DNA of 64,000 bases from Pegea sp. RAD2-039 (Eukaryota; Chordata; Thaliacea; Salpida; Salpidae). Below the pieces are notes generated by a model. That model was not told the origin of the DNA. It searched no databases and saw only the letters and a program-made list of their open reading frames with translations. Location: contig JAQGEQ010000206.1 in the NCBI GenBank assembly GCA_034620365.1, positions 186,001-250,000 on the forward strand. The letters are read 5' to 3'. Of the stretch, positions 44,136-56,972 are shown in pieces. Made by a program: the position numbers and the translations under genes. The first letter of the stretch is position 1; every line of letters begins with the position of its first letter.

Positions 44136-44934
44136 ACTTTTCATCTCAAACATGTCACCGTCTGGGTTCAAACTTTGGGACCTTTTATGTGTTAGGTGGA
44201 CGTGATAACTGCTGTAATATGGATACGGGACAATACTTAATAATAATTCATCGAAGGTATTTCAGCATTATCTTCTAAAATTAATTTTTATTGGTTTGCT
44301 GATTTTGAATTTAAAATTTAAAAAGTTCATAATTTAACTTTACTGGTAATCTTTTTATTTTTTCTTTATATTATTATTTCATTAATTAAAACACGGTGCT
44401 TCTTCAGGTTCATTCCCTAATGAAATACTTTTAAAGCATAAACGTTGAGAAACATCAAATTGTATGATTTAATAAATACGTACAATGTTAAGTTGGCCTA
44501 CTTACATAAAATAAATAATTTATTTAAATAAGATATTAATAAAATAAAAATTCAATAAAATTTGACCATTTGATATAATACAATTCAACTTGTTCTCTTA
44601 TTTTATAATTTATAAAAGCAAATAATATTTATTAATAAATAAAGTTATTACTTTTAAAGTTGTATAAGATAACTTTTTTTTCTGAACAAGCCGATTTCAT
44701 ACTAATTTTATTATAACTTTATTTTTTTGGAAAATATCGGAATAACTTTATATTTTTATAAAAAATAAACAATTGTAGAAGTTTTATGATTTATTTTATA
44801 TATTTTAAAAAGTCTACAATTGAGACAAAGATTGTTTTTCATTCCAAATATAAATAAAAAAAGTTGCAATTAAAGTCAGGCAATCTGAAGTTCAAGCTTG
44901 AACTAATATAAATGTATTACAGATTTGCATGATA
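44136..44934. other. AT-rich spacer upstream of the zinc-finger gene
   Basis: No coding signal. ATTACAG at about 44915-44921 is an acceptor-like site 13 bases before the zinc-finger start codon. Confidence 0.5.
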
Positions 44935-47312
44935 ATGTCTATATTAAAACATTTAGAAAGTTTAAAGAGGAAGTATTTATCAGATGATATTAGTTCCACA
45001 TCAGATGACTTAAACACTTCAAGCGATTTGGCTGTTAATAAAACTATGGTAAACATTTTTATAAATACTTTATCAATTAAAATTATTTAAGAAGTTTTTA
45101 GCCTCATGATATTCTATTAGTTTTTATTTCTAGGTTCACTCTGTCAATCCATACTTGCTTCCCAGGTTTAGTAAGTAGATTATTTTATCAAGTTGAAAAT
45201 AAGTTTGACAATAAATTTAAAAAAATATATTTTAGATGATTCAACATCAGAAGATTCAGACAAAACATATTCGGTAAGATCATCTTTTGTAACTTAATTT
45301 TGTATAAATATTTATATAAATTCATTGAACCAAATAATATAAAAGTATAGAGTTTATATTTCAGTTTGTTTTTTAACATTGAAGATTTTATTTTAGGGAT
45401 ATCTCAAACAGCTTATAACTGAAAAAGAAGCTTTTAAAATTTCAATAATCTTTACAAAAAAACAACAACAATTTCCTGTTGTTGTGAAAATAAATAAAAA
45501 CAATACAGTAAGTTCAACTTTTTTTAGAATACTTTTGATTGCTTGTATAAATTCATGTTTTCATAAATACATCACCTACGTCCTATTTAAATGATCTTTA
45601 AGATCAAAAGTAGAGTAACAAATTTAGTTAGGCTGTATATAATTTCAACTGTGGATAAAAAATCGTTTTTTCGAAGTTTTCTTGTAACTTTGTTATTTTA
45701 ATATCTTTAAATCTGTCTTCAATTTTGCTAGTGTCTTTTTATCACAATGATAGAAAAGTCATGATAGAAATATAATCAATTTTCATCAAATAGATAGATA
45801 TTTGAAGTTAAACCCTTTACATACTGAAACCCACTATCAAACAGTAAAATGTTTTTCATAATTAATAGGGCAGATTTTGTCTATTTTTTGATGAAATTAT
45901 TCTATTTAATTAATCAAAACATCTGTTAAAACTTTACTAATTTCAGCTGCTTTTATCTCCCTATCTATTCGTTCCTTCTTTAAGATCTGTGAAAATCCTT
46001 TGAGATAATTTTTATTTCTTTGCTAATTTAAATTTTCTTTCTAACATACTTCTTGCTTTGCAAAGTAAGAATCCTTCGCTTTTACATCTCATTTTTTATT
46101 CTTTACTATTTGTAGAAAAATTGTTTTACAAAGTTCAGTATTTTGTCAATTTTTTGGTTGAAAGAAAACACTAATATATTTTAACATAGCTTAAAAAAAG
46201 CTTTTTTAATTGTAACTTATTATTTTACTAAAACCTTCTGGAATATTTTCTTTTAGAATAAATTTTGATTTATAAATAATTGGACCTCAGTTTGGTGAGA
46301 TGGACTGTAAGATGTTTTGAAAAATAATTTGTAAAACTTTTTTATTATACATACTTCAATTAATTGATCATTTTGGGAATTATTACAAATTTATTTGTTT
46401 TTTTAACAGTTGAAAGATCTTAAAAGAATCTTGGCAGCCATATTAGAAAAACTAACTAATAACAAGGTAAACTTCTGATAATATAGTTAACATTTAATGT
46501 GGTTTTAATGCAATTGTTCGCTGATTATTTATGTATAAATAATATTTATTAATATACTTTTAGAAATTCAAATAACCAAAAATAACTTTTTGATCTTAAT
46601 GATCTTAGTTGCATCCTGGATTCGAATTCAACATTGAAACTTCAGCTGCTCTCCCAAAATCAACCAAACTAAGAAAAGTTTGATTTCAAAAAATGTTTAT
46701 CCCGTTTACATTCTATAATTTTTACAGATTGAAATAATTCAAACTCTATCCTCTCTAAAGATTGAAACTATTCTTAATGAAAAAAGTAAGAAACAAATAA
46801 TAACTTTTATAAATTAGTACCATTTATTTATTTTTTAGAACTAAATGAAAATTCAAACAAGAAAAACACTTCTAAACGGAAAAAATGCGACTGTAAGCAG
46901 TGCCTTATAAGGTTTATTAACTTTCAAAGTATTTTCCTGAAGTTTAATCACTAATTTTCAATAGAAATGAGTTGAAGGAACCAGTGGCAGAACATTTTCA
47001 TGTTTGCCATTATGAAGGATGTAATAAGAGATATCAAAGGACTAATCTTCTTCAAGCTCATATACGATCTCATACTGGTGAGAAGCCGTATGTTTGTCGA
47101 GTTTGTAGTAAAAAGTATAATCGATCAGATCTTTTGACAAGACATTTAAGAGTACACGACAGTAAGAACACGTGTGCCTTGTATTTAAAACTCTTTCACC
47201 GTTTTTATCTTTAGGTATTAAACCTTATAATTGCAGCAAATGTAAAAGTACATTTAGCAGGAAGGATTATCTGAACAAACATATGAAGAGCAAACATAAG
47301 ACTTTTAGTTAG
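44935..47312 (+). CDS. Three-finger C2H2 zinc-finger protein
   Basis: A likely sequence-specific DNA-binding transcription factor; I cannot name the orthologue. Nine exons in phase: 44935-45048, 45134-45170, 45236-45273, 45397-45507, 46410-46466, 46728-46785, 46839-46911, 46965-47161, 47215-47312, giving 260 aa. The N-terminal 180 residues are polar and serine/lysine-rich without a known domain. A CDCKQC pair precedes three C-terminal fingers. Finger 1 has C-x4-C spacing ([23 protein letters not shown]), like KLF, EGR and WT1 fingers. It is joined by the classical TGEKPY linker to finger 2 ([21 protein letters not shown]). Finger 3 ([22 protein letters not shown]) has an H-x4-H end. Small introns fall both between and within fingers. 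The large 46409-45508 intron has no visible features. Confidence 0.85.
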
Positions 47313-48217
47313 TTTTATCAAATAGAGTCTGTATCCTTTGAATAATTACAAAATGAATCTTTGATATAAGAAGACTTTTGTCAAAACTTTGTTTATAAAA
47401 CATTATTTGGAACCTCTATAATGTAAACAGATTTTAGAAGTATCCGATAATACAACAAATAAGCTAAAAAATTCTTTTTTTTCGTTTTGTTATGTTGATT
47501 TTACCTCGTAATTTAATAAATCAGCGATTTAATTTATCGCTTTTGTTCTGTTTTAAAAGCTTTAATTTAATGGTAGAAAAACAAAATCGATTAATTATAA
47601 ATTTAAAATTATTTCTGTAACAAATCAAACTAGCGAATTTATCTTCTAGACTGTGACTGATCAGTAAAGAAAGCTTTTGTAAAAATTAAAAAAAAAATGT
47701 ACAATTTGATTTATGAAAATTAAAAGAGAGACAATTTAATCTCTGATTTATTGTAAGATTTAAACAGCAAATCTATATGCTGAAATCTTTTAATAATAAC
47801 TTATGAAAATGCTAATTATTATTTTATTTGTAAAACTATTGATAAGAAATTTTTATCACTAAAGTTAAAGATCAAATAATCGCAAATTAGTTTGTGCTAT
47901 TTTGATCTTAACTTTCTTAGACTGTAAACTTTGAAAAACTACTATTTACATAATTCACAAGAATGTCAAACTTACTGTTTAAACTAAAGCAATGAAGTGA
48001 ATTTTTTTATTAAAAAATTCACGATGAATTATTTACTATAAAAGTTGTTTTGTATCTAATTCACAGTAACTACATCACAAGTTGCCAACAGTCAGTAAGA
48101 TAAACTAACCAACAGTTTTCCTTTTGCACTTCTGTTTGTTTGAAAAACTCTGATGCTGATAGACTGAAAGAGAACTCTTTAGATTCACTCTTAGAAATTT
48201 ATTGAAAAGTTCAGAAA
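47313..48217. other. AT-rich intergenic DNA
   Basis: No coding signal seen. A TTCAG acceptor-like site lies three bases before the next start codon. Confidence 0.5.
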
Positions 48218-49236
48218 ATGGAATATTTGGTGAGTTGAAAGTTAAAGAAGATAATGAATTAGTATTTTTTAATTTTAGGAAAGTAGCAGATCAGCAAGAA
48301 AAATGGATCCTGAGAGGACAGTAAGATTTAGAAGAGCTGATCCCAGAGGCAGCTCAATCATCTTTGGATTCGAGCAACCATCTTACGAAACCACTAATGG
48401 AGTAAGTTAAATAATTTGAATATAAAGTTTTTGATGAAATCAGGAAATTTCATTCGATTTAAGAAGTAGAAATCAAACTTTTATTTATTTTTGCAATTGT
48501 TTGGCTAGATTAGAATTTTAATTTGTAATATATGCGATGCTAATTCGAAACAAAATAAACGACTTAATGAAATCTAGTTAAGATGCTGTAGAGCCTACAG
48601 TACTTCGAATAACTAGTCGAAACCAACCAGCTTGAAAGAAAAACTTGTTAATTATAAATAATAGGAGTTCAGAGATCTAATTATAACGATGTTATTGTGT
48701 TGTGCTCTTTAAGAAAGACTTAAATTTGCAGAGAATCCAACGACAAGTAGCCAGTGGGAGTATAGAACAAGGTCGACTGGTAAGAGGAGAGAGAAGTGTG
48801 TCTTTACGAAGAAAAAGAGGAATGCTGGATTCAACACTTTTTCTTGGTAATGCCAGAAACAATTGGAAAAGTGAAGCAAAAGTTAGTTGCTTGACCTTTT
48901 TATTTGTCACTGAATGATTTTTATTTTTATCAGCAACAGTTTCATAAGTTCGATCTTAAAAACTGGGGCCCTCGTTCTATTAAGCAACAAGATTCTTATT
49001 CCTGGACATCAGAAGATAGAAAACAGCTAGCAACATTAAGAGATGCTAAAGGACTTCCACCTATTGTTGAAAGTCCTCATTATAATAAATTACCACCTAT
49101 AAAGACACACCATGTCAATCAAAACGGTGCCTTGAGCGAATCATCGACTGCAGACGGTGCAAAGGTCCAGAATAGAACTCATTCACGCAGCTATAAGTCT
49201 CATAGACTGGGGTCAATCAACAACAACTACAACTGA
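48218..49236 (+). CDS. Uncharacterised basic 195-aa protein
   Basis: I do not recognise the family. Four exons in phase: 48218-48229, 48279-48401, 48732-48881, 48934-49236. The protein is strongly basic and hydrophilic, without signal peptide or membrane segments. Ordered-looking stretches are RTVRFRRADPRGSSIIFGFEQP, RGERSVSLRRKRGMLDSTLFLG, FHKFDLKNWGPRS and GLPPIVESPHYNKLPPI. A disordered tail rich in S, H and N follows. The first coding exon has only four codons. Composition and size resemble small microtubule-inner or axonemal proteins, but I see no motif that proves this. Standard splice sites in all three introns support it as a real gene. Confidence 0.7.
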
Positions 49237-49830
49237 TAAAAATTTAATTTTTTTTGTATCAATTATTCTGTTTATTTGTCATACTCTAAATGCGAGATAT
49301 GAAAAATTTACCACCAAACATAAGCATGAATTATAAATAACCAAAGTTGTTTTGAAATTTTCTTGTCATTAAAAATTCATTGCAAAAATAAAAGAACATT
49401 TTAAAAGATTAGTCTTTTTTAGATAAATAGATTAAATCATGATTTCTTCATCAAATAATTATTAAACTAATTTGAATGTATTGTTTAGGTTAATACCTTT
49501 GACGTTTTTAAAGTAAAAAAGAGTACACTAGAGAGAAAGCCAATTAGTTTCAATGCAGTTCTACAAAACTAATTTGACTAATAAGTAACTTTTATTCTTA
49601 AAAATAGGACAAGAGAAACCTTATTTGTAGCATAATTATCTGTAAAAATGCTATAAAATAAATTATTGGGACCTTTTAATAAAAAATGATGTAAATGGGT
49701 TATACATAGTGCGGTAAAGGCCCCAAGTTGAATCTAATTTTTAAACTTAGAGATTTTTTAATAAATTTATTCACTTACATTCTCTTCCTATAACTCATAT
49801 AATTTAATGTTTTGATAAATTTATCTTTCA
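49237..49830. other. 3' flank of the 195-aa gene
   Basis: AATAAA near 49387 may be the poly(A) signal of the preceding gene. Otherwise there is no coding signal. Confidence 0.45.
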
Positions 49831-49849
49831 TCTCTTTAATGAGAGAACT

Positions 49850-50345
49850 TGAGACCTCGCGGGAATGAAAAACCAAAATATTGTAAAGCTATTAAAAGCA
49901 CCAGAATCGATGGTGAAGGGTTCTGTCAAACGCTACCAAGAACAGGTTGTGATGATCGAGCACATACTTCAATCAAAATCGAATATGTGCCAACGAGAGA
50001 GGTTCAAGACCCTCCTTCGCAAATCAAATGTATCGATTAGAAGATTAAGTTTGAGAAATATGGTTCTTAGATATCCACTAAGAAATTGTAAGAACCATCG
50101 TGAAGGACACATTGAGTCAGTATCAATCAAAGAAGTACATCTTCGCACACAGAGAACAAAACCCAAGATTGATGCAAGTATCAATTAATTCCTTCATCAT
50201 TGGATCCGAGCTCTTTAGACTTCTGTTAAGATCTTGGAGGAGAGAGTCTGTGGATGATTAAGAAAACCTGAAGAAGTCTTTCGAAAGACATCTGGGAAAA
50301 ACTCTTCCAGAAACTAGTAGAGGTTCAGAGATAGATTCAAGAGAT
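49850..50345 (+). mobile_element. Degenerate, internally deleted mariner/Tc1-like transposase
   Basis: In one frame the sequence reads NIVKLLKAPESMVKGSVKRYQE, a helix-turn-helix segment like the N-terminus of mariner transposases. After a +1 shift it reads RTGCDDRAHTS, corresponding to the usual ETGS.DRPRSGRP linker. Around 50260-50340 the frame gives ENLKKSFERHLGKTLPE, like the C-terminal SLK.AL...W..IP.E tail. The DDD/DDE catalytic core between them is largely missing. I could not define terminal inverted repeats by eye. Confidence 0.5.
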
Positions 50346-50552
50346 AAAATGTCGTTAAAGATGATAAAATTGAAAAATAAAACTATCAAATAGGTTTGAA
50401 ATGTTGATGAAATATTAGAAAATCTTCAGATTTATTTGAAACAATGAACTTTTTAGTATCTGACAGATCAGCAAACTTCGATCTTTGCATTTAATTTATT
50501 TAAAATTAAAAAAAAATGTCAAAAAGATTCCGACATCAAAGATAAATGAGAT

Positions 50553-52040
50553 TTACTGAGATGGGTGAAACGCGCGAACAAAAAAGTGAGCAGCAACGGG
50601 AAGATGATCTGATGAATGATATTGGTTAGGAAACCCTTGAACACGTTTCACTTCTTCTCGATCAGGTAATGTGAGCTTCTTCTTCAACTTCAATTCAACT
50701 CTACTGATCTTATTACATTTTGAAGATTTAAGAGAGAAGTTAGAAAAGAAAATATAATCGACAGTAATCCCGCTGTCTTGAAGAGTAGAAACTTCCAGAT
50801 CTTTATGCTGTATGTGAGATGAAGATAAAGATCCAATTGTGTGTGAAAGTCTCGACGAATCAGACCTTTTATCAGAACCTGAAACACAAAGTAGTCAGCA
50901 AACACATTTTAGTGAAAGAGACAGTAAAAAACTGACCGTAATTACACTTAGAGGTGATGTTGAGAGACTCTGGTAGCAGAGGAACAGGTAGAAGTCTTGT
51001 GTTTTGATTTGAGTTTTCTTGACCAGATACTGATTGACACAACAAATCTGGAATTAAAAAATTGATACGAAGTTTGTAGAAAAGTTGGAAAGAGTTGTAC
51101 TAACTTTCACAATTCAACTTTGTTTCAGTGATAAAATTGAAAATAGATGAGGTTGGCGTACTGTTAAAATCACCACAAATCAGCACCGCAGGTTTGTTGT
51201 TGTACTTAGAAACTTGTTCCTTCAACACTCTATCGATTTCAGAGAAAAACATACACAGTTGCACGAGTTTAATATCACCTATGAGCAACACACATTTGAA
51301 ATAAGTTGAATAATCAGCATCAACAAACCTCTGGAAGTGTTGTATAAAAGATGAGTGTTACAGATACAAAAGATCGCTCCTGAAGACTTCATCTTTGCTA
51401 CAACAATCAAGCCAACATTAAAACGATTTGCTAGTGGTACATTTTCTCTGTTGAAGCAATAATTAGCCAATCAGCATCCAGTTCACTGCTACAATTTACT
51501 TGAAGTATTCAACAGGAATTGTTGAGAGAACTTGAAACTTGTTTTTTTTAACGGCAGTTAAAACTCCGTCAGGTCTTCCTCCAGTTCTTTGTTTAAATTT
51601 AGTTGTATATCCCATGCGCTCAAGACACGGTTTAATGTCCTTACTTAAATAAGAGTCTTCAACTTCTTGCAAACAAATGATCTGTAAACCAACTAATTCA
51701 CATCACTACCTAAAGACTGCTTTTACTTTACATCAGAATTAAAAGATTTGATTTCTGATGACAAATTTCTCCATCTGAACCTCCACTTAAGATAATCTGG
51801 CTTTATACCAGTATAGAGGCGATAGTTCTCTTCAAGAAGCGTCTAGAACAGAAGATTATTGAAATAAGTAACTAATAAGGTAATTAAAAGCATCCAATTG
51901 TTTGATTACTTGTCCTAAGATGTTGTATGATAGAATGGATAACTGTTCTGAAGTCTTGCTTTGATTTGCACGTCTCACAAATTCCCATTTACGTTGAAGC
52001 TTTAACTCGTTATTTTGCTTCACATCTCTTAAAATGAACA
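50553..52040 (-). CDS. ANGEL2: ANGEL-type endonuclease/exonuclease/phosphatase-family protein (CCR4 relative), 5' end unresolved
   Basis: ANGEL proteins belong to the CCR4/nocturnin group and act on RNA ends such as 2',3'-cyclic phosphates. Exons in coding order: about 52040-51910, 51842-51732, 51681-51500, 51447-51329, 51278-51105, 51047-50937, 50878-50553; phases agree. Motifs in order: WEFVRR, then LSILSYNILGQ; LLEENYRLY; WRFRWRNL; IICLQEVE (catalytic Glu); RTGGRPDGV; NRFNVGLIVV; CNTHLLYN; IKLVQL; VLICGDFNSTP (catalytic D and N); VSGQEN; DSGITVDYIFFSN; and the terminal SSDHLPVAAHF with the catalytic Asp-His pair. The active-site set therefore looks complete. The N-terminal start is not visible: the first exon stays open to an upstream stop without an ATG, so a further 5' exon is likely. 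The 51499-51448 intron was needed to bypass a stop and restores the family sequence. Confidence 0.85.
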
Positions 52041-54690
52041 AATTACTGATTAATGATTACAGCAAAGATTTGGAGGTGAAGTTAGAGTCTTTAAAACTGA
52101 CTGATATCATAAAAAATATTGTTATAAAAGAGAAAAATGAAATTTTGCTTACTTATACGAAGAACACTTTCTTTTATACTTGCTGTTGCTTGGAGCACCT
52201 TGAAAAGACATTATATACTTTTGTTATAGAACATACAAATACTTTAGGTATACTATATAACTTTTAAGCAAAAGCTTATAAAAACACTGAAAATGAAAAT
52301 GATTATCTTATAATATGTAAAATTGCTAAACTTAATTATTTTAAAAGCATTTTTCATGTATGAAGTTAGATCAAAAATTATTTGAGCATTTCTTCATTAC
52401 TGAAAGTCAACTAATATCTTTAATTTTTAGAGAATTAAAAACAAAAAAATGCTTCTGAAATATATACTAATATATATTTTGTCAGATAACTCAATAATTA
52501 AAAAAAACTCAACTAGAAAAAAATAAAACCAACTACTTAATCAACAACTTATTTTAGTAAATCTAATATATTCTTGTTCAACATCAATTCATAAATTTTA
52601 GTTATGTTACACAGTTTACTGACCATACAAATATTTTTTTAATATATGTTAATAATTATTTAAAGTTTTACATACAGCAAATTTAACTTGGCTCTAAACA
52701 AACAAAAACTTTTACTAAAGAAAAAGACAAATACAATCACTAGAGATAAATTATATGAGATAGAAAATTTTTATAGCAAAAAGAATCCTTATCAACCAAA
52801 AGAGATTAAAAAAACAATTAGAACCTTAAAAAACGTTTAGTATAAAATATTTAGAAATATATATGGTTTAGTTATTTAAAATACTTAAAAGTTAGTAACT
52901 TAAAATCTTAAAAGAAATCATAAAAAGTAATAAATCTACTTAAATCTACTAAATTTTAAATATAAGGAAAACCTTTTTAAGCAAAACATGTTGATGATAG
53001 TTTTGGATCAAACTTTGTTAAATTAAACATTATTTATAAGAGTTATCTGAAAAATAAATGAATAAAGTAGTTTTAATTAAAATTAAGGTTTATATGATGA
53101 TAGAATTACTAATTAACAAAAACTTAAAAAGTAAAAATATAACAATCTAAATATATAAATAAATAATCTTAATGGTTTCATTTAATTAGATTAACTCTTA
53201 TGATTTATAATCATTTAATGTTATGTTTTACTTTTCTAAAATTACTACACATTATTTATAATAGACATAAAAAATGCTATTTAAATATTTTTATTGACTT
53301 ATACATTAAAGTTTAAGTAATAAAAAATGTTATTACAATCATTATTTACTATAAAATAAGCATAATAAGCACATATCTATACTAAGCAAGCAAATAATCA
53401 ATATTTTGTAATATTTTGCAAAATATATAACTTTAACAGCCAATAAAAGAACAAACTTGGAAAAGAATTGAATCGTAATGAAGATATTCTTCTTATTTGA
53501 ACTTTTTCAATCCATGAGTCCAAATTTGAAAGAATCAGCCTTTTAGACATATGAGAAATTGTTTCTAAGGTGTTTTAATCAAAGCTTCAACCAATTAAAA
53601 GTCAATTAAATTACAAAAATATTCTATTTGTTTTGTTCACAAGTTAACTAATCAAAGTAAATTTAAGTTAATATTTTATAATCAAAATTTATATATAATA
53701 AAAATAAACATTACTAATTAATTATAATTAATATATGAATTATACAGGAATAAAAATATAAAAACTAAATATTCATTAAGATATTCATATTAGTCAATCA
53801 TACTGATTTAGTTGTTCATAATTACTAGACTTAAAACTCATGAATAAGTTCATGACATGAAAAATTTATATTTCTTGATAAAGTTTTAAGTTTAAATTAA
53901 TTTTTAACAATTAATTTCAAAACTGAATATGATATATTGACTAAGTATAAGACTTGAAAGTAATAGCTTATAACGTAATTATTAAATAGAAACTAAAAAG
54001 ATAGCTTTGCACCACTTTTTAACAAACATTTAAAATAACTAGCTTTCCCAATAATAGTATCAAGATAAAAATTTAGACATTATTATTAAATACTGGTTAA
54101 AATTTAGTTTAATAAGAATTAAAATTTTAAAATCATAATTCAATTGTTAGGGAGTAAAAATTGAAGTTACTTAAAACATTTCTTGTATAAATTTTATAAG
54201 CAAAAAATAAATAATAACTTAACTACAAGATATTTAAGTCAAACATTTAGTATAAACAGTGATAAACTCCAAACTTTTCAATAAATTTAATTTCAATACT
54301 TACTAAAAAAATCACTCTACAACCACCTAAAAGATTTTAACGAATATTTTATGAATCAAAATAATTATTTCAAAATAATGAAAATAAAGTATTAAAGTAT
54401 TACTATAACGTTGTCAAACAAATTTTATAAAGACCATAATGACCTAAAAGTATTAAATTTATGGGCGAAAAGTAGAAAGGACTAAAAATAAATAATTAAA
54501 AACATTCAATTACCACAAATAATCAGCTTATTTATTTTAAATGAAATAAGCTATATAATACGAAATACTAATATTATATAAGCACATCCTTACTCCTTAA
54601 TCACAATATGAACTGACAAAAAACACGAAGCAATTTTCAGTATGTAGTTCCCCTTCTACACGATATTTTAATCAAATGTGGAAGAGAAGG
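52041..54690. other. Very AT-rich gene-free stretch
   Basis: A 5' exon of the ANGEL gene may hide near the left end. The frame at 52034-52267 (+) overlaps the ANGEL exon antisense and has no family resemblance. The remaining 2.4 kb are extremely A/T-rich without coding signal. Confidence 0.5.
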
Positions 54691-55400
54691 TTAGTAACCA
54701 CAAGACATGCTCGGTGCAAAGATCACAACATAGCACAAAAACAAAGGTGTTGGGTCCGATCGCAATAGAATCAGAAGATCATTCTTGCTTAAAATCGTAG
54801 GCAAAGCATTTGCTCGCCTGCAAAAAATATATCCCGAGTCACAATGTGGATTCAGATCTAAACATTATACCTTCTGCGTTAACTACAAAAACATACAAAG
54901 AACTACATAAGCATTTGTATATCACGTTCATTGACTTTACAAAAACTTTTTACCTCATCAGTAGGAAAGGTCTGGTCTCGATACTGTTTAGGTTGTCCAC
55001 CAAGTCTCTTTAAAAATTAAGATTTTGGATGAAATCATTTTACACGAATACTAAGGCAGCAACCTTGTATTATGGAAGCTGCTTTAAAAAATAGAGTAAA
55101 ACAGGATTGTGTCTATGCTTCAATGCTCTCTGAGATTTCTTCTTAACTACTAAAACGAGCGTTTCATGGGTCTTCTGAAGGAGTCTATCTTTATTGAAGA
55201 TTTAATGGAAGTTTTTTGACTACATCACGTCTCAAATTCAATAACAAGGTAAAGAGAAAAAGATCTGCTTTTTTGCCGATGACGAGGCAAAATTTACGCA
55301 TTCAGTCAAGAGCTTACAAGAGCTAATGAATCGATTTTTATTTGCCTGTATGGACTTTGGAATGAAAATTAGCTTAAAGATTGCAAATTTATTAGCTAAA
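54690..55400 (+). mobile_element. Degenerate LINE reverse transcriptase
   Basis: With frame changes the + strand reads LLKIVGKAFARLQKIYPESQCGFRS, then YITFIDFTKTFYLISRKGLVSIL (RT domain A), and later FADDEAKFTHSVKSLQELMNRF with the catalytic ADD box, followed by CMDFGMKISLK. This is a recognisable but multiply broken non-LTR reverse transcriptase. It differs from the RT fragment at 18.2 kb, so at least two LINE lineages are present. Confidence 0.8.
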
Positions 55401-55439
55401 GTGTTAATATTACATTGTCCTTAGTAGGACAATACAAAC

Positions 55440-55700
55440 AAATAAGCTGGGAGCAATGTTTGCAGGAAAATTTAGATGAATATATTCCCAATTGCTAGTA
55501 TTGATGTTGAGTGATTTTATATCACGCTCGCAACTATCATTAAAGCGAAGAGAAGGACGGGCGATGTTGCGTTTGCTTTTTAAAAGCTCTCCATAAAACA
55601 TATCTTTTTGGATCCACCCGTCTTCTACAACTAGCGTATCCGAGCCAGTGAGGCCTTAGCCTGCTTAGCATGATCTAGATTCCTGCCAGGAACTTCAGGA
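55440..55700 (-). mobile_element. LINE reverse-transcriptase C-terminal remnant, copy 2
   Basis: The reverse complement encodes MFYGELLKSKRNIARPSLRF followed by NDSCERDIKSLNINTSNWEY. It is homologous at the DNA and protein level to the remnant at 43440-43700. It lies tail to tail with the + strand RT fragment just upstream, so either two insertions or one inversion occurred. Confidence 0.75.
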
Positions 55701-55779
55701 ACTCTTCAGGACTTTATTGTTTGAGTTTTTTCCTGCCACTTAATATATAATATTAGAACCATAATATACGAAGGAGACA

Positions 55780-56000
55780 ACGAAAGTGATAAGTGTTGAT
55801 TTTATTTCGTTAGCCTTCGACAAAGTCCACCTTTCGCTGGCGTACCGTGGTGTACTGCAGAAAAAGGCTCTATAGATGGTAGCTTTACTAGATAACTTTG
55901 GATAATCTCATACCCTGAATGTGAGCTATACAAATGTACTGGGTTCTCTACCGATGCGGCTGCTATTATCGGCTTTTATTGATATTGATAGTGTTATTTT
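55780..56000 (+). mobile_element. Third short reverse-transcriptase fragment
   Basis: The + strand reads SVDFISLAFDKVHLSLAYRGVLQKKAL and continues through a stop to MVALLDNFG. This fits RT domain A (xDFxKAFDxVxxxxLxxxLxxxG). It is too short and damaged for assignment to a family. Confidence 0.5.
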
Positions 56001-56972
56001 TTAGCCGAGATAGACCCAATTATTTACAGCTTCAACGCATCGATGTTGACTGACATGTTGAACTTTAAACCCTGGCTAAGAACTTTTGACTCTGTAATCA
56101 AGTATAATGTTAGCCTAAACATTCCTTAATTTTCGAGTTTGTATTCTATTATAATATACGAATGTTAGCTTTTTAATTAAATTTACTTTTTGCAAATGAA
56201 ATGTCTTTATCGATATAAATTTCGATAAGTTTTGCTCAACAAATATTTTGTAATTTATTCATCATAAATGTTTTATGTTGTTACATGAGAATTATTTTAG
56301 TTTTAAAATCAAGTTGTTTAGCTTAATTTAAAGACTAATTTTTAAACGGCCAAATTCGTTACTATTATTTTTACTAAAAATTACGCAGATATAGTTTGTT
56401 TATATCTTTTTGTTTTTATTGTTTTCAATTAATAGTTTCCTGCCTTTACTATTCATTCGTAATTAGATTATATTTATAAATTAAATATAAATTAAACTGT
56501 TAGTTTATTTTTACAAATTTTATAACTTGGTTATCACATTATTTGTGATAATAAAATTGATTTATTTTTATGTTTCTTTGTTTGTTAAAATCTAATTCAG
56601 CTAAATTAAGTATTTATTTTTCAAATTTAAAAACTTTTTGAAATAGATTTCTACTTAGTATTCTATTTGATTTTTTATAATCTTAGAGTATAATAATTTT
56701 AATAGATAAAACTTAATTTTTTTAGATAGCTATTAAATATGACTTCAATATTTTAGTTTAAATTATTATTATCATAAATATTAACAACATTTTGTTTTTA
56801 GCTTAAATATTTTATTTTAATCTTTAATTGTAAAAGATATTTGTTCATAAAAATATTAAAATTTATTATGATAGTATATTTATAGTAATTTGTAGTTTTA
56901 TTTTAATTTTTAATCCTATTGGTTTTATCAGGAGAAATTTTGTAACTTTTTAAGTCAATCTTAAAAAAGAAA
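56001..56972. other. AT-rich spacer upstream of EI24
   Basis: No coding signal; the EI24 promoter should lie at the right end. Confidence 0.5.

Noticed and set aside
45188..45379. 63-codon frame (-) in the zinc-finger gene
   Set aside because: Lies antisense across introns and exon 3 of the zinc-finger gene, with AT-rich random composition.
52034..52267. 77-codon frame (+) overlapping the ANGEL first visible exon
   Set aside because: Antisense and without recognisable features.
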